A stretch of DNA of 6,413 bases. It comes from CAZFDE01 sp964517795. Lineage in GTDB: Bacteria > Planctomycetota > Phycisphaerae > Sedimentisphaerales > Anaerobacaceae. The notes under the pieces are model-generated. The model saw only the letters and a list, made by a program, of their open reading frames with translations, had not been told where the DNA came from and made no database searches. How positions within the stretch are numbered: the first letter of the stretch is position 1; every line of letters begins with the position of its first letter. Positions 1-5,157 of the stretch are shown here, piece after piece. The position numbers and the translations under genes were made by a program. The stretch covers positions 1 through 6,413 of the forward strand of contig CAZFDE010000115.1 in NCBI GenBank assembly GCA_964517795.1. The letters are read 5' to 3'.

Positions 1-1517
1 ATCCACTTGGTAAACCGGTTTGGTTCGTTCGGCTCGGGGGCGGTCGTGATCATAAACGCCATATCGATCGAGTTAGGCTCATATGGATGCGGCGGGGGAT
101 ATCTCAGCTCCGACCACCCGCTGATCCACGGATAATTCGCCCCATTGGCGAATACCGCATCGTCGTTCCAGTGATCTTTCGAGGTTTTCCAGCCGAACTC
201 ATAGCCCATCTGGTAGCTTATGTTCACTTGGAGCTCCAGCCAGTATACGATCGGGTTACAGGGGTCGCCTTCCTGCAGGAAGGCTTCGTCATAGGGAATA
301 TAAATGTCATACTGCCACACATTTACATCGCCGTTTCGAAGCAGGGTGCCGAAATAGGGATCCCACCACCATTCATATTTTCCATCGGGTAACGTGTAAT
401 ACAGCGATTCGGTAAACTGCCCGGCATAGAACTGGGATTCCCACAAGAGTTGATCCGGCATCGAATAAGTATTGCACGGATCGCTGCCGCCTTGGCCGAC
501 CGGATCGTCGCTGTAGATCCGAGCAACGACCGAATTGATCGTACCTTTAATATCTTCCTTCCACGATCCCCAGAAATGGATATCGGTGATCTTGCCGGTC
601 TGGGTGCAATTGAAGTCGTCGGCGATATGCCTGACGACGCCATCGCCGTCATCGACGCGGATATCGATGCCGTTCTCGGAGAGGTCCGGCGGCTGAATCC
701 ACTTGGCATTGGGATCGTTGGGTTCGTTCGGTTCATTGGGTTCGTTGGGTTCTTCTTCGGATGTAATCACAAAGGCCAAATCGACCGATTGTTCTTCATA
801 AGGATGTCCAAGGGGATACCGCAGTTCCAGCCACGGCGGCGGCGGATTTTGATTACTCATGACGGCATCATCATTCCAATGGTCCTTTGAGGTTTTCCAG
901 CCGAATTGGGCACCTGCCGGCGATTGTTCAGGATCAATTTCAACCCAGACATCGAGCCAGTACACGATCGGGTTATCCGGTGAACCAAGCTGCTCGAAGG
1001 CATCGCAGGGATCGATGTAGATATTGTACTGCCAGACGATCTGGTCCCCCTGTGGCTGAATATAGTTCATGTAGGGATCCCACCACCATTCATACTCGCC
1101 GGTCGGCAACTGATGGTAAATTCTCCATGTGAATTCACTGGCGTTGAAATCGTGTTCCCAGAGCAGTTGGTCCGGCATGGAATAAGGGTTATCGTCGTAG
1201 GTTCCGCCCGGTCCGACCGGATCATCCGAATGAATACTGAGATGGATCCGTTTAAGGATACCCTCTTCGTCGTTTAACCATGATCCCCAGATGTGAACGT
1301 CGGTGATCAGGCCGGTTTCTTCGCATAGGAAGTCATCCGCCAATACTCGCTGGATACCGTCACTGTTATCGCAGCGAATGTCGATACCTGTAACATCCAG
1401 GTCCGGCCACTGGACCCACTTGTTGGGATCGCCGGGATTCCAGTCGGCGGTCAGTGTTGTTGTGAATATCATCAATATGATACAACACAACGGAATGTTC
1501 CATTTTCGTTTTCTCAT
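1..1517 (-). CDS. Secreted tandem-repeat protein with EPN linkers (partial, C-terminus outside window)
   Basis: Open from ATG at 1517 to the window edge with no stop: 505 residues. AGGAGG lies 8 nt before the ATG. Residues 1-24 look like a Sec signal peptide (MRKRK, hydrophobic core ILMIFTTT, likely cut after TLTA). Two homologous units follow, about residues 33-252 and 272-492, with a period of 239. Both contain YSMPDQLLWE, YEWWWDPY, VWQY.IYI, NPIVYWL and FGWKTSKDHWNDDAV. They are joined by an acidic, Pro/Asn-rich linker (residues 254-270, repeated EPN). A second linker and a KW dipeptide at 504-505 match the start of a third unit. The units are rich in Trp, Tyr and Asp and have few cysteines. 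I cannot name the family or a function; such Trp-rich extracellular repeats could be beta-sandwich modules binding a surface or a polysaccharide. That the protein is a real exported repeat protein is well supported; its role is unknown. Confidence 0.9.
   Translation of the reverse strand, partial: MRKRKWNIPLCCIILMIFTTTLTADWNPGDPNKWVQWPDLDVTGIDIRCDNSDGIQRVLADDFLCEETGLITDVHIWGSWLNDEEGILKRIHLSIHSDDPVGPGGTYDDNPYSMPDQLLWEHDFNASEFTWRIYHQLPTGEYEWWWDPYMNYIQPQGDQIVWQYNIYIDPCDAFEQLGSPDNPIVYWLDVWVEIDPEQSPAGAQFGWKTSKDHWNDDAVMSNQNPPPPWLELRYPLGHPYEEQSVDLAFVITSEEEPNEPNEPNEPNDPNAKWIQPPDLSENGIDIRVDDGDGVVRHIADDFNCTQTGKITDIHFWGSWKEDIKGTINSVVARIYSDDPVGQGGSDPCNTYSMPDQLLWESQFYAGQFTESLYYTLPDGKYEWWWDPYFGTLLRNGDVNVWQYDIYIPYDEAFLQEGDPCNPIVYWLELQVNISYQMGYEFGWKTSKDHWNDDAVFANGANYPWISGWSELRYPPPHPYEPNSIDMAFMITTAPEPNEPNRFTKW
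42..704 (-). repeat. Protein repeat unit 2 (residues 272-492)
   Basis: Second copy of the module. It starts at AKWIQPPDL and ends at DMAFMITT, with the same ordered blocks as unit 1. Differences concentrate in the strand after WGSW and in the segment between YEWWWDPY and VWQY. A further linker (APEPNEPN) and the beginning of a third copy occupy positions 1-41. Confidence 0.88.
705..758 (-). repeat. EPN-repeat interdomain linker
   Basis: On the minus strand this encodes EEEPNEPN, two more EPN triplets, then DPN (residues 254-271), from a 9-bp GAACCCAAC-type DNA repeat with synonymous changes. It joins repeat units 1 and 2. Glu-Pro-Asn linkers of this kind are frequent in exported multidomain proteins of Planctomycetota. 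They are probably extended and flexible, and the short DNA repeat may vary in copy number between strains. Confidence 0.85.
762..1421 (-). repeat. Protein repeat unit 1 (residues 33-252)
   Basis: First copy of the ~220-residue module. It starts at NKWVQWPDL and ends at DLAFVITSE. It is aligned to unit 2 by GIDIR, ADDF.C, WGSW, SDDPVG, YSMPDQLLWE, YEWWWDPY and FGWKTSKDHWNDDAV. By eye roughly half the residues are identical to unit 2. A 23-bp exact DNA match survives between the copies, at 1072-1094 here and 355-377 in unit 2, exactly 717 bp (239 codons) apart. Confidence 0.88.
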
Positions 1518-1536
1518 GATTTGGTCCTCCTGAAAA

Positions 1537-1731
1537 TTAGGTTTCAATGGTTTTTAAAAATATATTAAACGAAACGATAGCGGCATCTGCCGCTAACATC
1601 GGTCGATCTGTTATTGGATGCGAATGGCTAAAGAATTTAGAACCAGAAGAAAAAAAGCCTATGGAAAAGTATGAAATAGGGGAATACCCATACCCCTTCC
1701 CCCAATTCGAGTTCACATGAGGCACATCCAT
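1537..1731 (-). CDS. Possible short leader ORF (64 aa), unproven
   Basis: This 64-codon frame begins with ATG at 1731, preceded by GAGGAG with 6 nt spacing, and lies about 33 nt downstream of the predicted transcription start. Its TAA falls just before the AGGAGG of the secreted-protein gene. The product (MDVPHVNSNWGKGYGYSPIS...) is Phe/Ser rich, has no motif I recognise and shows no clear signal peptide. A terminator-like hairpin sits inside the frame, and a 57-codon frame is open on the opposite strand (1547-1720). The frame may be fortuitous. It is listed because promoter, ribosome binding site and stop position are all consistent with a translated leader. Confidence 0.25.
   Translation of the reverse strand: MDVPHVNSNWGKGYGYSPISYFSIGFFSSGSKFFSHSHPITDRPMLAADAAIVSFNIFLKTIET
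1578..1595. promoter_or_regulatory. GC-rich inverted repeat in the leader
   Basis: TAGCGGCA, 2 nt, TGCCGCTA: perfect 8-bp arms inside an AT-rich region. As RNA it forms a 7-bp stem with a 4-nt loop; as DNA it could be a dimer-binding operator. It lies about 60 nt before the secreted-protein start codon. Its function is unknown. Confidence 0.4.
1650..1700 (-). terminator. Terminator-like hairpin with T7 tract in the 5' leader (attenuator candidate)
   Basis: On the minus strand, GGAAGGGGTATG (1700-1689) can pair with CATACTTTTCC (1673-1663) around a 15-nt loop, using three G-U pairs and one bulge. An alternative smaller stem, CCTAT (1680-1676) with ATAGG (1662-1658), abuts a C and seven Ts (1656-1650). 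The two foldings compete for the same bases. Lying about 65-115 nt after the predicted start, this could end a ~115-nt RNA or act as an attenuator. Pairing was judged by eye with no energy calculation. Confidence 0.4.
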
Positions 1732-1770
1732 TGTCCGCTCCTCAGTTTGGCATTACCGCACGATAACACC

Positions 1771-1799
1771 ATCATATCGCAATCTTATAAAGATGTCAA
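1771..1799 (-). promoter_or_regulatory. Near-consensus sigma-70 promoter for the leader / secreted-protein gene
   Basis: On the minus strand, TTGACA (1799-1794) is separated by exactly 17 nt from TATGAT (1776-1771). That is a perfect -35 and a 5/6 match at -10. The expected transcription start is near 1764, leaving an untranslated leader of about 245 nt before the ATG at 1517. It lies downstream of the hisI stop, so it uncouples the secreted-protein gene from hisI. Confidence 0.7.
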
Positions 1800-1827
1800 G
1801 TGTTTATTAGCAAAAAAGAGATCATTG

Positions 1828-1863
1828 AAAAAATATAAGCCCTTGTATAGAATGAAGATACAA
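1828..1863 (-). terminator. Weak terminator candidate after hisI
   Basis: On the minus strand, TTGTAT (1863-1858) pairs with ATACAA (1848-1843) around a 9-nt loop, and a T6 run follows nine bases later (1833-1828). It sits 30 bp beyond the hisI stop and before the next minus-strand promoter. The stem is AT-rich and the T run is displaced, so this is only a weak candidate. Confidence 0.25.
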
Positions 1864-1892
1864 CTTTAATCGGAAATTAACCTGATTTATAC

Positions 1893-2306
1893 TTACTTTT
1901 TATAAATCTCAGCGGGCTCATACACTTTTTCGGCCACAAATTCAAGTGTATGAGTCGTGTTTGACTTCAGTGCCCTGTAGAAACAGCTTTGGTAACCGAC
2001 ATGACATTGGCCCTGATCGACTTTAACGATCAGCAGGATAGTGTCCTGATCGCAATCGGTTCGAATTTGCAGTACTTTCTGACGGTGGCCGCTTTGTTCA
2101 CCCTTTCGCCAGAGTTTATTTCGCGAGCGACTGTAAAAGGTTGCGAAACCGCTCTTGATCGTTTCGGCAAGGGCCTCCTGATTCATAAAGGCCACCATGA
2201 GGACTTCTTTGGTATCCGCATCCTGGGCAATGGCCGGGAGGAGACCGTCTTTATTGAACTGCGGGTTAAAACTCAACCCTTCTTCTATTTCTTTTGAAGA
2301 TGCCAT
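1893..2306 (-). CDS. hisI: Phosphoribosyl-AMP cyclohydrolase (HisI)
   Basis: This is the third step of histidine synthesis: it opens the purine ring of phosphoribosyl-AMP to give ProFAR, in the cytoplasm, as a metal-dependent dimer. The 137-residue length fits the stand-alone enzyme without a fused HisE pyrophosphatase. Family motifs are intact: SRSR..LW.KGE.SGH at 59-74, the DCDQD metal-binding cluster (Asp84, Cys85, Asp86, Asp88), then Cys101-His102 and Cys108 in QCHVGYQSCFYR, the zinc ligands. The start ATG at 2306 has GGAG 7 nt upstream (minus-strand 2317-2314). A divergent promoter precedes it. No other his gene is in the window, so it is transcribed apart from any his operon, at least on this side. 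Confidence 0.96.
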   Translation of the reverse strand: MASSKEIEEGLSFNPQFNKDGLLPAIAQDADTKEVLMVAFMNQEALAETIKSGFATFYSRSRNKLWRKGEQSGHRQKVLQIRTDCDQDTILLIVKVDQGQCHVGYQSCFYRALKSNTTHTLEFVAEKVYEPAEIYKK

Positions 2307-2340
2307 CGATAATCTCCGAAATCTGATTTCATTCTTATGC

Positions 2341-2369
2341 TTGTCAAACCTGATTTTAACCGCTATGAT
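2341..2369 (+). promoter_or_regulatory. Promoter for the flippase-like gene
   Basis: TTGTCA (2341-2346), a 17-nt spacer, and TATGAT (2364-2369), 5/6 matches at both boxes. The expected start is near 2376, about 24 nt before the ATG at 2400. It overlaps the hisI promoter on the other strand, so RNA polymerase probably cannot occupy both at once. Confidence 0.55.
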
Positions 2370-2381
2370 CCCCTAAGACAA
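2353..2381 (-). promoter_or_regulatory. Promoter for hisI
   Basis: On the minus strand, TTGTCT (2381-2376), a 17-nt spacer, and TAAAAT (2358-2353), a 5/6 match to the -10 consensus. The expected start is near 2346, giving a ~40-nt leader. It overlaps the oppositely directed promoter at 2341-2369. A second -35-like TTGACA (2346-2341) exists but has a poor -10 at the right distance. Confidence 0.5.
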
Positions 2382-2399
2382 GTATTTAAGGTTTGAAAG

Positions 2400-3452
2400 A
2401 TGGCCGACCGAAAAACCGGTAAAAAACAGCATATTTTACTGATTGCCCGAATCGCATTTGTGGTTTGCGGGATCGGTTTTGGTGTTTACTGGGTACTGCA
2501 GGACGACCATTGGGCAAATATCCAGTCGCTGTTTGCCCATATTAACCTTTGGGTATTTGCCTTGACGTTGGCAGTTTTTTTAGTCGCTCAGGTCATCGTG
2601 AGTTTTCGCTGGTGGCTGTTATTGCGGACGCAATCTATCTATATCGGGCTCTGGGCGGCGATCAAGCTGACGTTTTTGGGCTGGTTTTATAATAACTTTA
2701 TGCCCGGTTCGGTGGGCGGCGACCTGGTTCGTGCATGGTATGCGACGAGGCACACCGAACATCGGATGGTGGCGGCCCTGAGTGTATTCGTGGATCGGCT
2801 GGTCGGTTTGTTTACAACGCTGGTGATTGCGATTTCCTTTTATAGTATTTTTCTCAGAGGCAAAGCACTCGAGTTATCTTCCGGTCCGGGAAGAATTGGC
2901 CAGGCAATTTACCGATACGGGCCGATATTCGCATTGATCATTGGTTTTTTGGGGTTGGCTGTTGTTATCCTTTGTTTATTTGATCAGGGCAGAGCTATTA
3001 TTAAAAAGGGGTGGATTCCGATTCGATCGCGTTTTTTGCATGCCTTTGGCCGAGTTCGGGAAATGATTGTCATTTATCTGAAAAAACCGCAGGCGGTCAT
3101 TATCGCTTTTTTTCTGACCGTTGGACTGCAGATCATGACCATTACGTGTTTTTGGATGTTGGGCTGGTCGATGGGGATCCATATCCCGGCATCCTATTAT
3201 TATGTGTGCTTTACACTGACCTGGGTTCTTGGGGCGGTGCCTGTCAGTGTTGCCGGGGCCGGTGTGGTTGAAGGGACGCTGGTCTATTTATTTGTTACAC
3301 TGGCCGGTATCGAGCCGGAAGCGGCATTAGTCATTTCTTTATGTCAGCGACTGGTATGGATGGTGGCATCACTGCCGGGGGCGGCCATTCATTTATCCGG
3401 TACCCATCTTCCGAAAGACTTTTCTATTGACTCAAACCAAACAATATCTTAA
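2400..3452 (+). CDS. Flippase-like integral membrane protein (LPG_synthase_TM / UPF0104 family)
   Basis: A 350-residue polytopic membrane protein with about eight or nine hydrophobic segments, roughly 12-33, 48-76, 84-100, 131-151, 174-194, 231-252, 264-285, 287-303 and 307-331. The family signature is clear: GWFYNNFMPGSVGGDLVRAW (94-113), then VPVSVAGAGVVEG (280-292) and a final QRLVWMVASLPGA. This is the membrane domain found in MprF and in AglD/YbhN-like proteins, associated with lipid or lipid-linked glycan translocation. The soluble aminoacyl-transferase domain of full MprF is absent, so lysyl-PG synthesis should not be inferred. The substrate cannot be told from the sequence. ATG 2400 has AAGG 8 nt upstream and its own promoter, divergent from hisI. 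A terminator candidate follows the stop, so it may be a separate unit from the PTS genes. Confidence 0.9.
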   Translation: MADRKTGKKQHILLIARIAFVVCGIGFGVYWVLQDDHWANIQSLFAHINLWVFALTLAVFLVAQVIVSFRWWLLLRTQSIYIGLWAAIKLTFLGWFYNNFMPGSVGGDLVRAWYATRHTEHRMVAALSVFVDRLVGLFTTLVIAISFYSIFLRGKALELSSGPGRIGQAIYRYGPIFALIIGFLGLAVVILCLFDQGRAIIKKGWIPIRSRFLHAFGRVREMIVIYLKKPQAVIIAFFLTVGLQIMTITCFWMLGWSMGIHIPASYYYVCFTLTWVLGAVPVSVAGAGVVEGTLVYLFVTLAGIEPEAALVISLCQRLVWMVASLPGAAIHLSGTHLPKDFSIDSNQTIS

Positions 3453-3465
3453 CTTAACAGTGTTT

Positions 3466-3486
3466 GCCGGACGATGTGTGTCCGGT
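3466..3486 (+). other. Hairpin downstream of the flippase-like gene
   Basis: GCCGGAC (3466-3472), a 7-nt loop, and GTCCGGT (3480-3486): six Watson-Crick pairs plus one G-U pair, starting 14 nt after the stop codon. It has no immediate T run. It probably acts with the hairpin that follows, as a 3'-end stabilising structure or part of a double terminator. Confidence 0.5.
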
Positions 3487-3487
3487 A

Positions 3488-3510
3488 GAGGTTTTTGGTA
3501 AACTCTTTTT
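3488..3510 (+). terminator. Intrinsic terminator candidate after the flippase-like gene
   Basis: GAGGTTT (3488-3494) pairs with AAACTC (3500-3505) around TTGGT with one bulged G, and five Ts (3506-3510) follow directly. The stem is short and interrupted, so termination may be partial and allow read-through into the DUF502 gene 38 nt further on. Confidence 0.45.
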
Positions 3511-3547
3511 AAAAAAACAGTTACATTAAAGGATTGCAAGAAACGCG

Positions 3548-4270
3548 ATGGCAAAACGAGGCCGTTTGAAAAGTTATTTTCTGCGGGGGTTGGCGGTATT
3601 GTTGCCCACCATCGTGACGATTTGGATTTTGATGTGGGGCTATACCTTCATTCAGAGCAAAATTAGTATCCATATTAATCGTTTTCTGGTTTGGGCTATA
3701 TTCCAACTTCAGGGTGAACCGGGGATTACAAAAGAACGCTTGACAGAGATTCTGATTGAAGGTCCCGGTTCGTTTGTTGGATTTTTGATTGTTTTGGTGA
3801 TTTTTGTGATTGCCGGCGCGATATTTGCCAGTGTGGTGGGGCGAACGCTTTGGCGGATCGTTGAACAATTTATTCTCAATACCCCTTTTCTAAGGCATGT
3901 CTATCCATATGTGAAACAGGTAACGGATTTTATTCTGACCCCGGAAGAACAAAAACAAATGTTCTCGCGGGTGGTTGCGGTGGAGTATCCCAGGGCGGGG
4001 ATATGGTCGGTTGGATTTGTGACCGGCTCGGGTATTACCCGTTTAGTCGAACAGCAGAAAAAGGAATTTTTGACGATCCTGATCCCGACTTCGCCAACCC
4101 CGTTTACGGGATTTGTGATTATGGTGCCTAAAGAAGAAACTCTGGAGTTGGATATGATGGTTGAAGAAGCATTTCGTTTCTTCGTCAGCGGCGGGGTGAT
4201 TACGCCGCAGTATAATCGAGGGCGCTTGATCGGAAATACGGAAGTGACTAATTTTGGAAATAATAATTAA
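3548..4270 (+). CDS. DUF502 family membrane protein
   Basis: A 240-residue protein matching the DUF502 pattern: a basic N-terminus, two membrane spans (about 12-35 and 74-97), then a soluble C-terminal domain. Family hallmarks are the VYPYVKQVTDF segment (118-128), VEYPRAGIWSVGFVTG (145-160), IPTSPTPFTGFVIMVP (179-194) and the LDMMVEEAFRFFVSGG stretch (201-216). The family is widespread in bacteria and has no established molecular function; a role in membrane or envelope physiology is only an inference. ATG 3548 fits the usual N-terminus. AAAGGA (3528-3533) is 14 nt upstream, farther than normal, so ribosome binding looks weak. It is 32 nt upstream of hpf and probably co-transcribed with it. 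Confidence 0.9.
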   Translation: MAKRGRLKSYFLRGLAVLLPTIVTIWILMWGYTFIQSKISIHINRFLVWAIFQLQGEPGITKERLTEILIEGPGSFVGFLIVLVIFVIAGAIFASVVGRTLWRIVEQFILNTPFLRHVYPYVKQVTDFILTPEEQKQMFSRVVAVEYPRAGIWSVGFVTGSGITRLVEQQKKEFLTILIPTSPTPFTGFVIMVPKEETLELDMMVEEAFRFFVSGGVITPQYNRGRLIGNTEVTNFGNNN

Positions 4271-4290
4271 ATACCATTTTGATGGAACAA

Positions 4291-4296
4291 AGGAGG
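4291..4296 (+). promoter_or_regulatory. Strong ribosome binding site that fixes the hpf TTG start
   Basis: AGGAGG lies 6 nt before TTG 4303. The upstream in-frame candidates TTG 4279 and ATG 4282 would place this site inside the coding region and add non-homologous residues, so TTG 4303 is the better start. Confidence 0.8.
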
Positions 4297-4302
4297 TGTA
4301 CT

Positions 4303-4614
4303 TTGCTTTTTACGATTACAGGCAAACACATTGAAGTGACTGAAGCGATTAAGGAACATGCGCGCGAAAAAACGGCCAAGTTGCCTCGTTATTATAACAG
4401 CGTTACACAGGCAGAAGTGATCATTGATGGCAGTGATGGGGGGCACATGAGCGTGGAAGTGATCGCACGGGGCGAACATAATAAAATATTTGTCGTCACT
4501 GAAAAAGGCGAAGACGTTTATCAGTGCATTGATATAGCGGTTCATAAACTGGAACGTCAGCTTCGCCGTCAAAAAGAGAAAGAACGCAATAACAAACATA
4601 CGGTGACAGAATGA
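4303..4614 (+). CDS. hpf: Ribosome hibernation promoting factor, short form (HPF/RaiA family)
   Basis: A 103-residue protein starting MLFTITGKHIEVTEAIKEHA, the characteristic N-terminus of the S30AE/HPF family. The rest fits the single-domain fold: a basic helix (about 20-35), AEVIIDG, HMSVEVIARG, the segment FVVTEKGEDVYQCIDIAVHKLERQLRRQKEK and a charged tail. It ends soon after this helix, so it is the short form, lacking the C-terminal dimerisation domain of long HPF. Short HPF binds the 30S decoding region and, with RMF in Gammaproteobacteria, gives dormant 100S ribosomes; RMF is not expected here. A TTG start is chosen because AGGAGG sits 6 nt upstream and family alignment begins there. 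It lies between DUF502 (32 nt) and ptsN (40 nt). Confidence 0.93.
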   Translation: MLFTITGKHIEVTEAIKEHAREKTAKLPRYYNSVTQAEVIIDGSDGGHMSVEVIARGEHNKIFVVTEKGEDVYQCIDIAVHKLERQLRRQKEKERNNKHTVTE

Positions 4615-4654
4615 TCCAAAGCGGTGAAAAAGCAGGTCTATTTTAGGAGTCATG

Positions 4655-5131
4655 ATGAAATTTGCTGATTTTGTCTGTTTTGAGGCAGTTGTCCCCGAAC
4701 TGAAAGCGACCGATCGAAACGGTGTGATTCGGGAATTGATCGATTCGCTCTGCGATTGCGGCAAACTTACGCAAAATAGCGGCAAAGAAGTGGCGCGAAC
4801 GGTGATCAAACGAGAAAACGAGGCCAGTACCGGTATGGGAAAAGGTGTTGCCGTCCCGCATGTCAAGTATAAAGGGATCGATCATGCGGTCGCAACGGTT
4901 GGACGGTGTCCTGCAGGGATTGATTTTAACGCATTGGATAAGCAGCCGGTCCATACGGTAATCGCATTGATCAGTCCGGCGGACAACCCCGATCAACATT
5001 TGAAGACGATGGAAAAAATATTCCGGCATTTGCAAAACGAGAAGTTCAGAAAATTTCTAAGACAATCGACGACAAAAGATGAAATTGAAGATTTACTTTT
5101 AGAATCGGATGATAATCCGGAGCTGGGTTAG
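4655..5131 (+). CDS. ptsN: PTS EIIA component, nitrogen/fructose type (PtsN-like)
   Basis: A 158-residue single-domain EIIA of the Ntr/Fru family. The phosphorylation motif REN.ASTGMGKGVAVPH is present with the acceptor histidine at residue 69, followed by the typical DFNALD..PVH.VIALISP core and DQHLKTMEKIFRHL helix. It receives phosphate from HPr. No EIIB or EIIC domain is fused or adjacent, which favours a regulatory role over sugar transport. Two Met codons are adjacent (4652, 4655). AGGAG at 4645-4649 is 2 nt from the first and 5 nt from the second, so 4655 is preferred. Position right after hpf matches the hpf-ptsN order of the proteobacterial rpoN region. Confidence 0.93.
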   Translation: MKFADFVCFEAVVPELKATDRNGVIRELIDSLCDCGKLTQNSGKEVARTVIKRENEASTGMGKGVAVPHVKYKGIDHAVATVGRCPAGIDFNALDKQPVHTVIALISPADNPDQHLKTMEKIFRHLQNEKFRKFLRQSTTKDEIEDLLLESDDNPELG

Positions 5132-5157
5132 CATTAACACCGGGAGATGCGAATAGC

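Larger units (their letters stand above)
1532..1892. other. AT-rich intergenic region, 361 bp
   Basis: This is the only long stretch without a secure gene. On the minus strand it contains, in order of transcription, a weak hisI terminator, a near-consensus promoter, a short ORF with a ribosome binding site, a hairpin with a T7 run, a GC-rich palindrome and the 5' flank of the secreted-protein gene. On the plus strand a 57-codon frame (1547-1720) is open but has no ribosome binding site or promoter. No tRNA or known riboswitch class was recognised. Confidence 0.7.

Noticed and set aside
705..752. Short tandem DNA repeat as a possible CRISPR or minisatellite
   Set aside because: The 9-bp units have no spacers and encode the EPN linker in frame, so it is a protein linker.
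87..1132. Plus-strand open frames at 87-392, 450-890 and 887-1132
   Set aside because: They lie wholly antisense to the repeat-protein gene, whose minus frame is continuous, has a signal peptide and shows internal homology. Their products look like translated antisense of the repeats.
1303..1533. Plus-strand 76-codon frame
   Set aside because: It overlaps the start and signal peptide of the minus-strand gene on the opposite strand and has no ribosome binding site.
1518..1764. c-di-GMP or other known riboswitch in the leader
   Set aside because: I did not find the conserved core of the GEMM class or another class I know; the structures seen are generic hairpins.
1989..2297. Plus-strand 102-codon frame
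   Set aside because: Antisense shadow of hisI, whose catalytic motifs are intact on the minus strand.
3011..3271. Open frames inside the flippase-like gene on both strands
   Set aside because: Out-of-frame shadows of a gene with clear family motifs and membrane segments.
2400..3452. Naming the membrane protein MprF (lysyl-phosphatidylglycerol synthase)
   Set aside because: Only the membrane domain is present; the C-terminal aminoacyl transferase domain is missing, so enzymatic function is not supported.
3427..3454. TTGACT with a TAACTT 17 nt later as a promoter for the DUF502 gene
   Set aside because: The -10 matches only 3 of 6 and both elements precede the terminator-like hairpin, so a transcript would meet the hairpin first.
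4267..5035. Minus-strand frames of 199 and 130 codons
   Set aside because: Antisense to hpf and ptsN; the plus frames carry recognised family motifs and ribosome binding sites.
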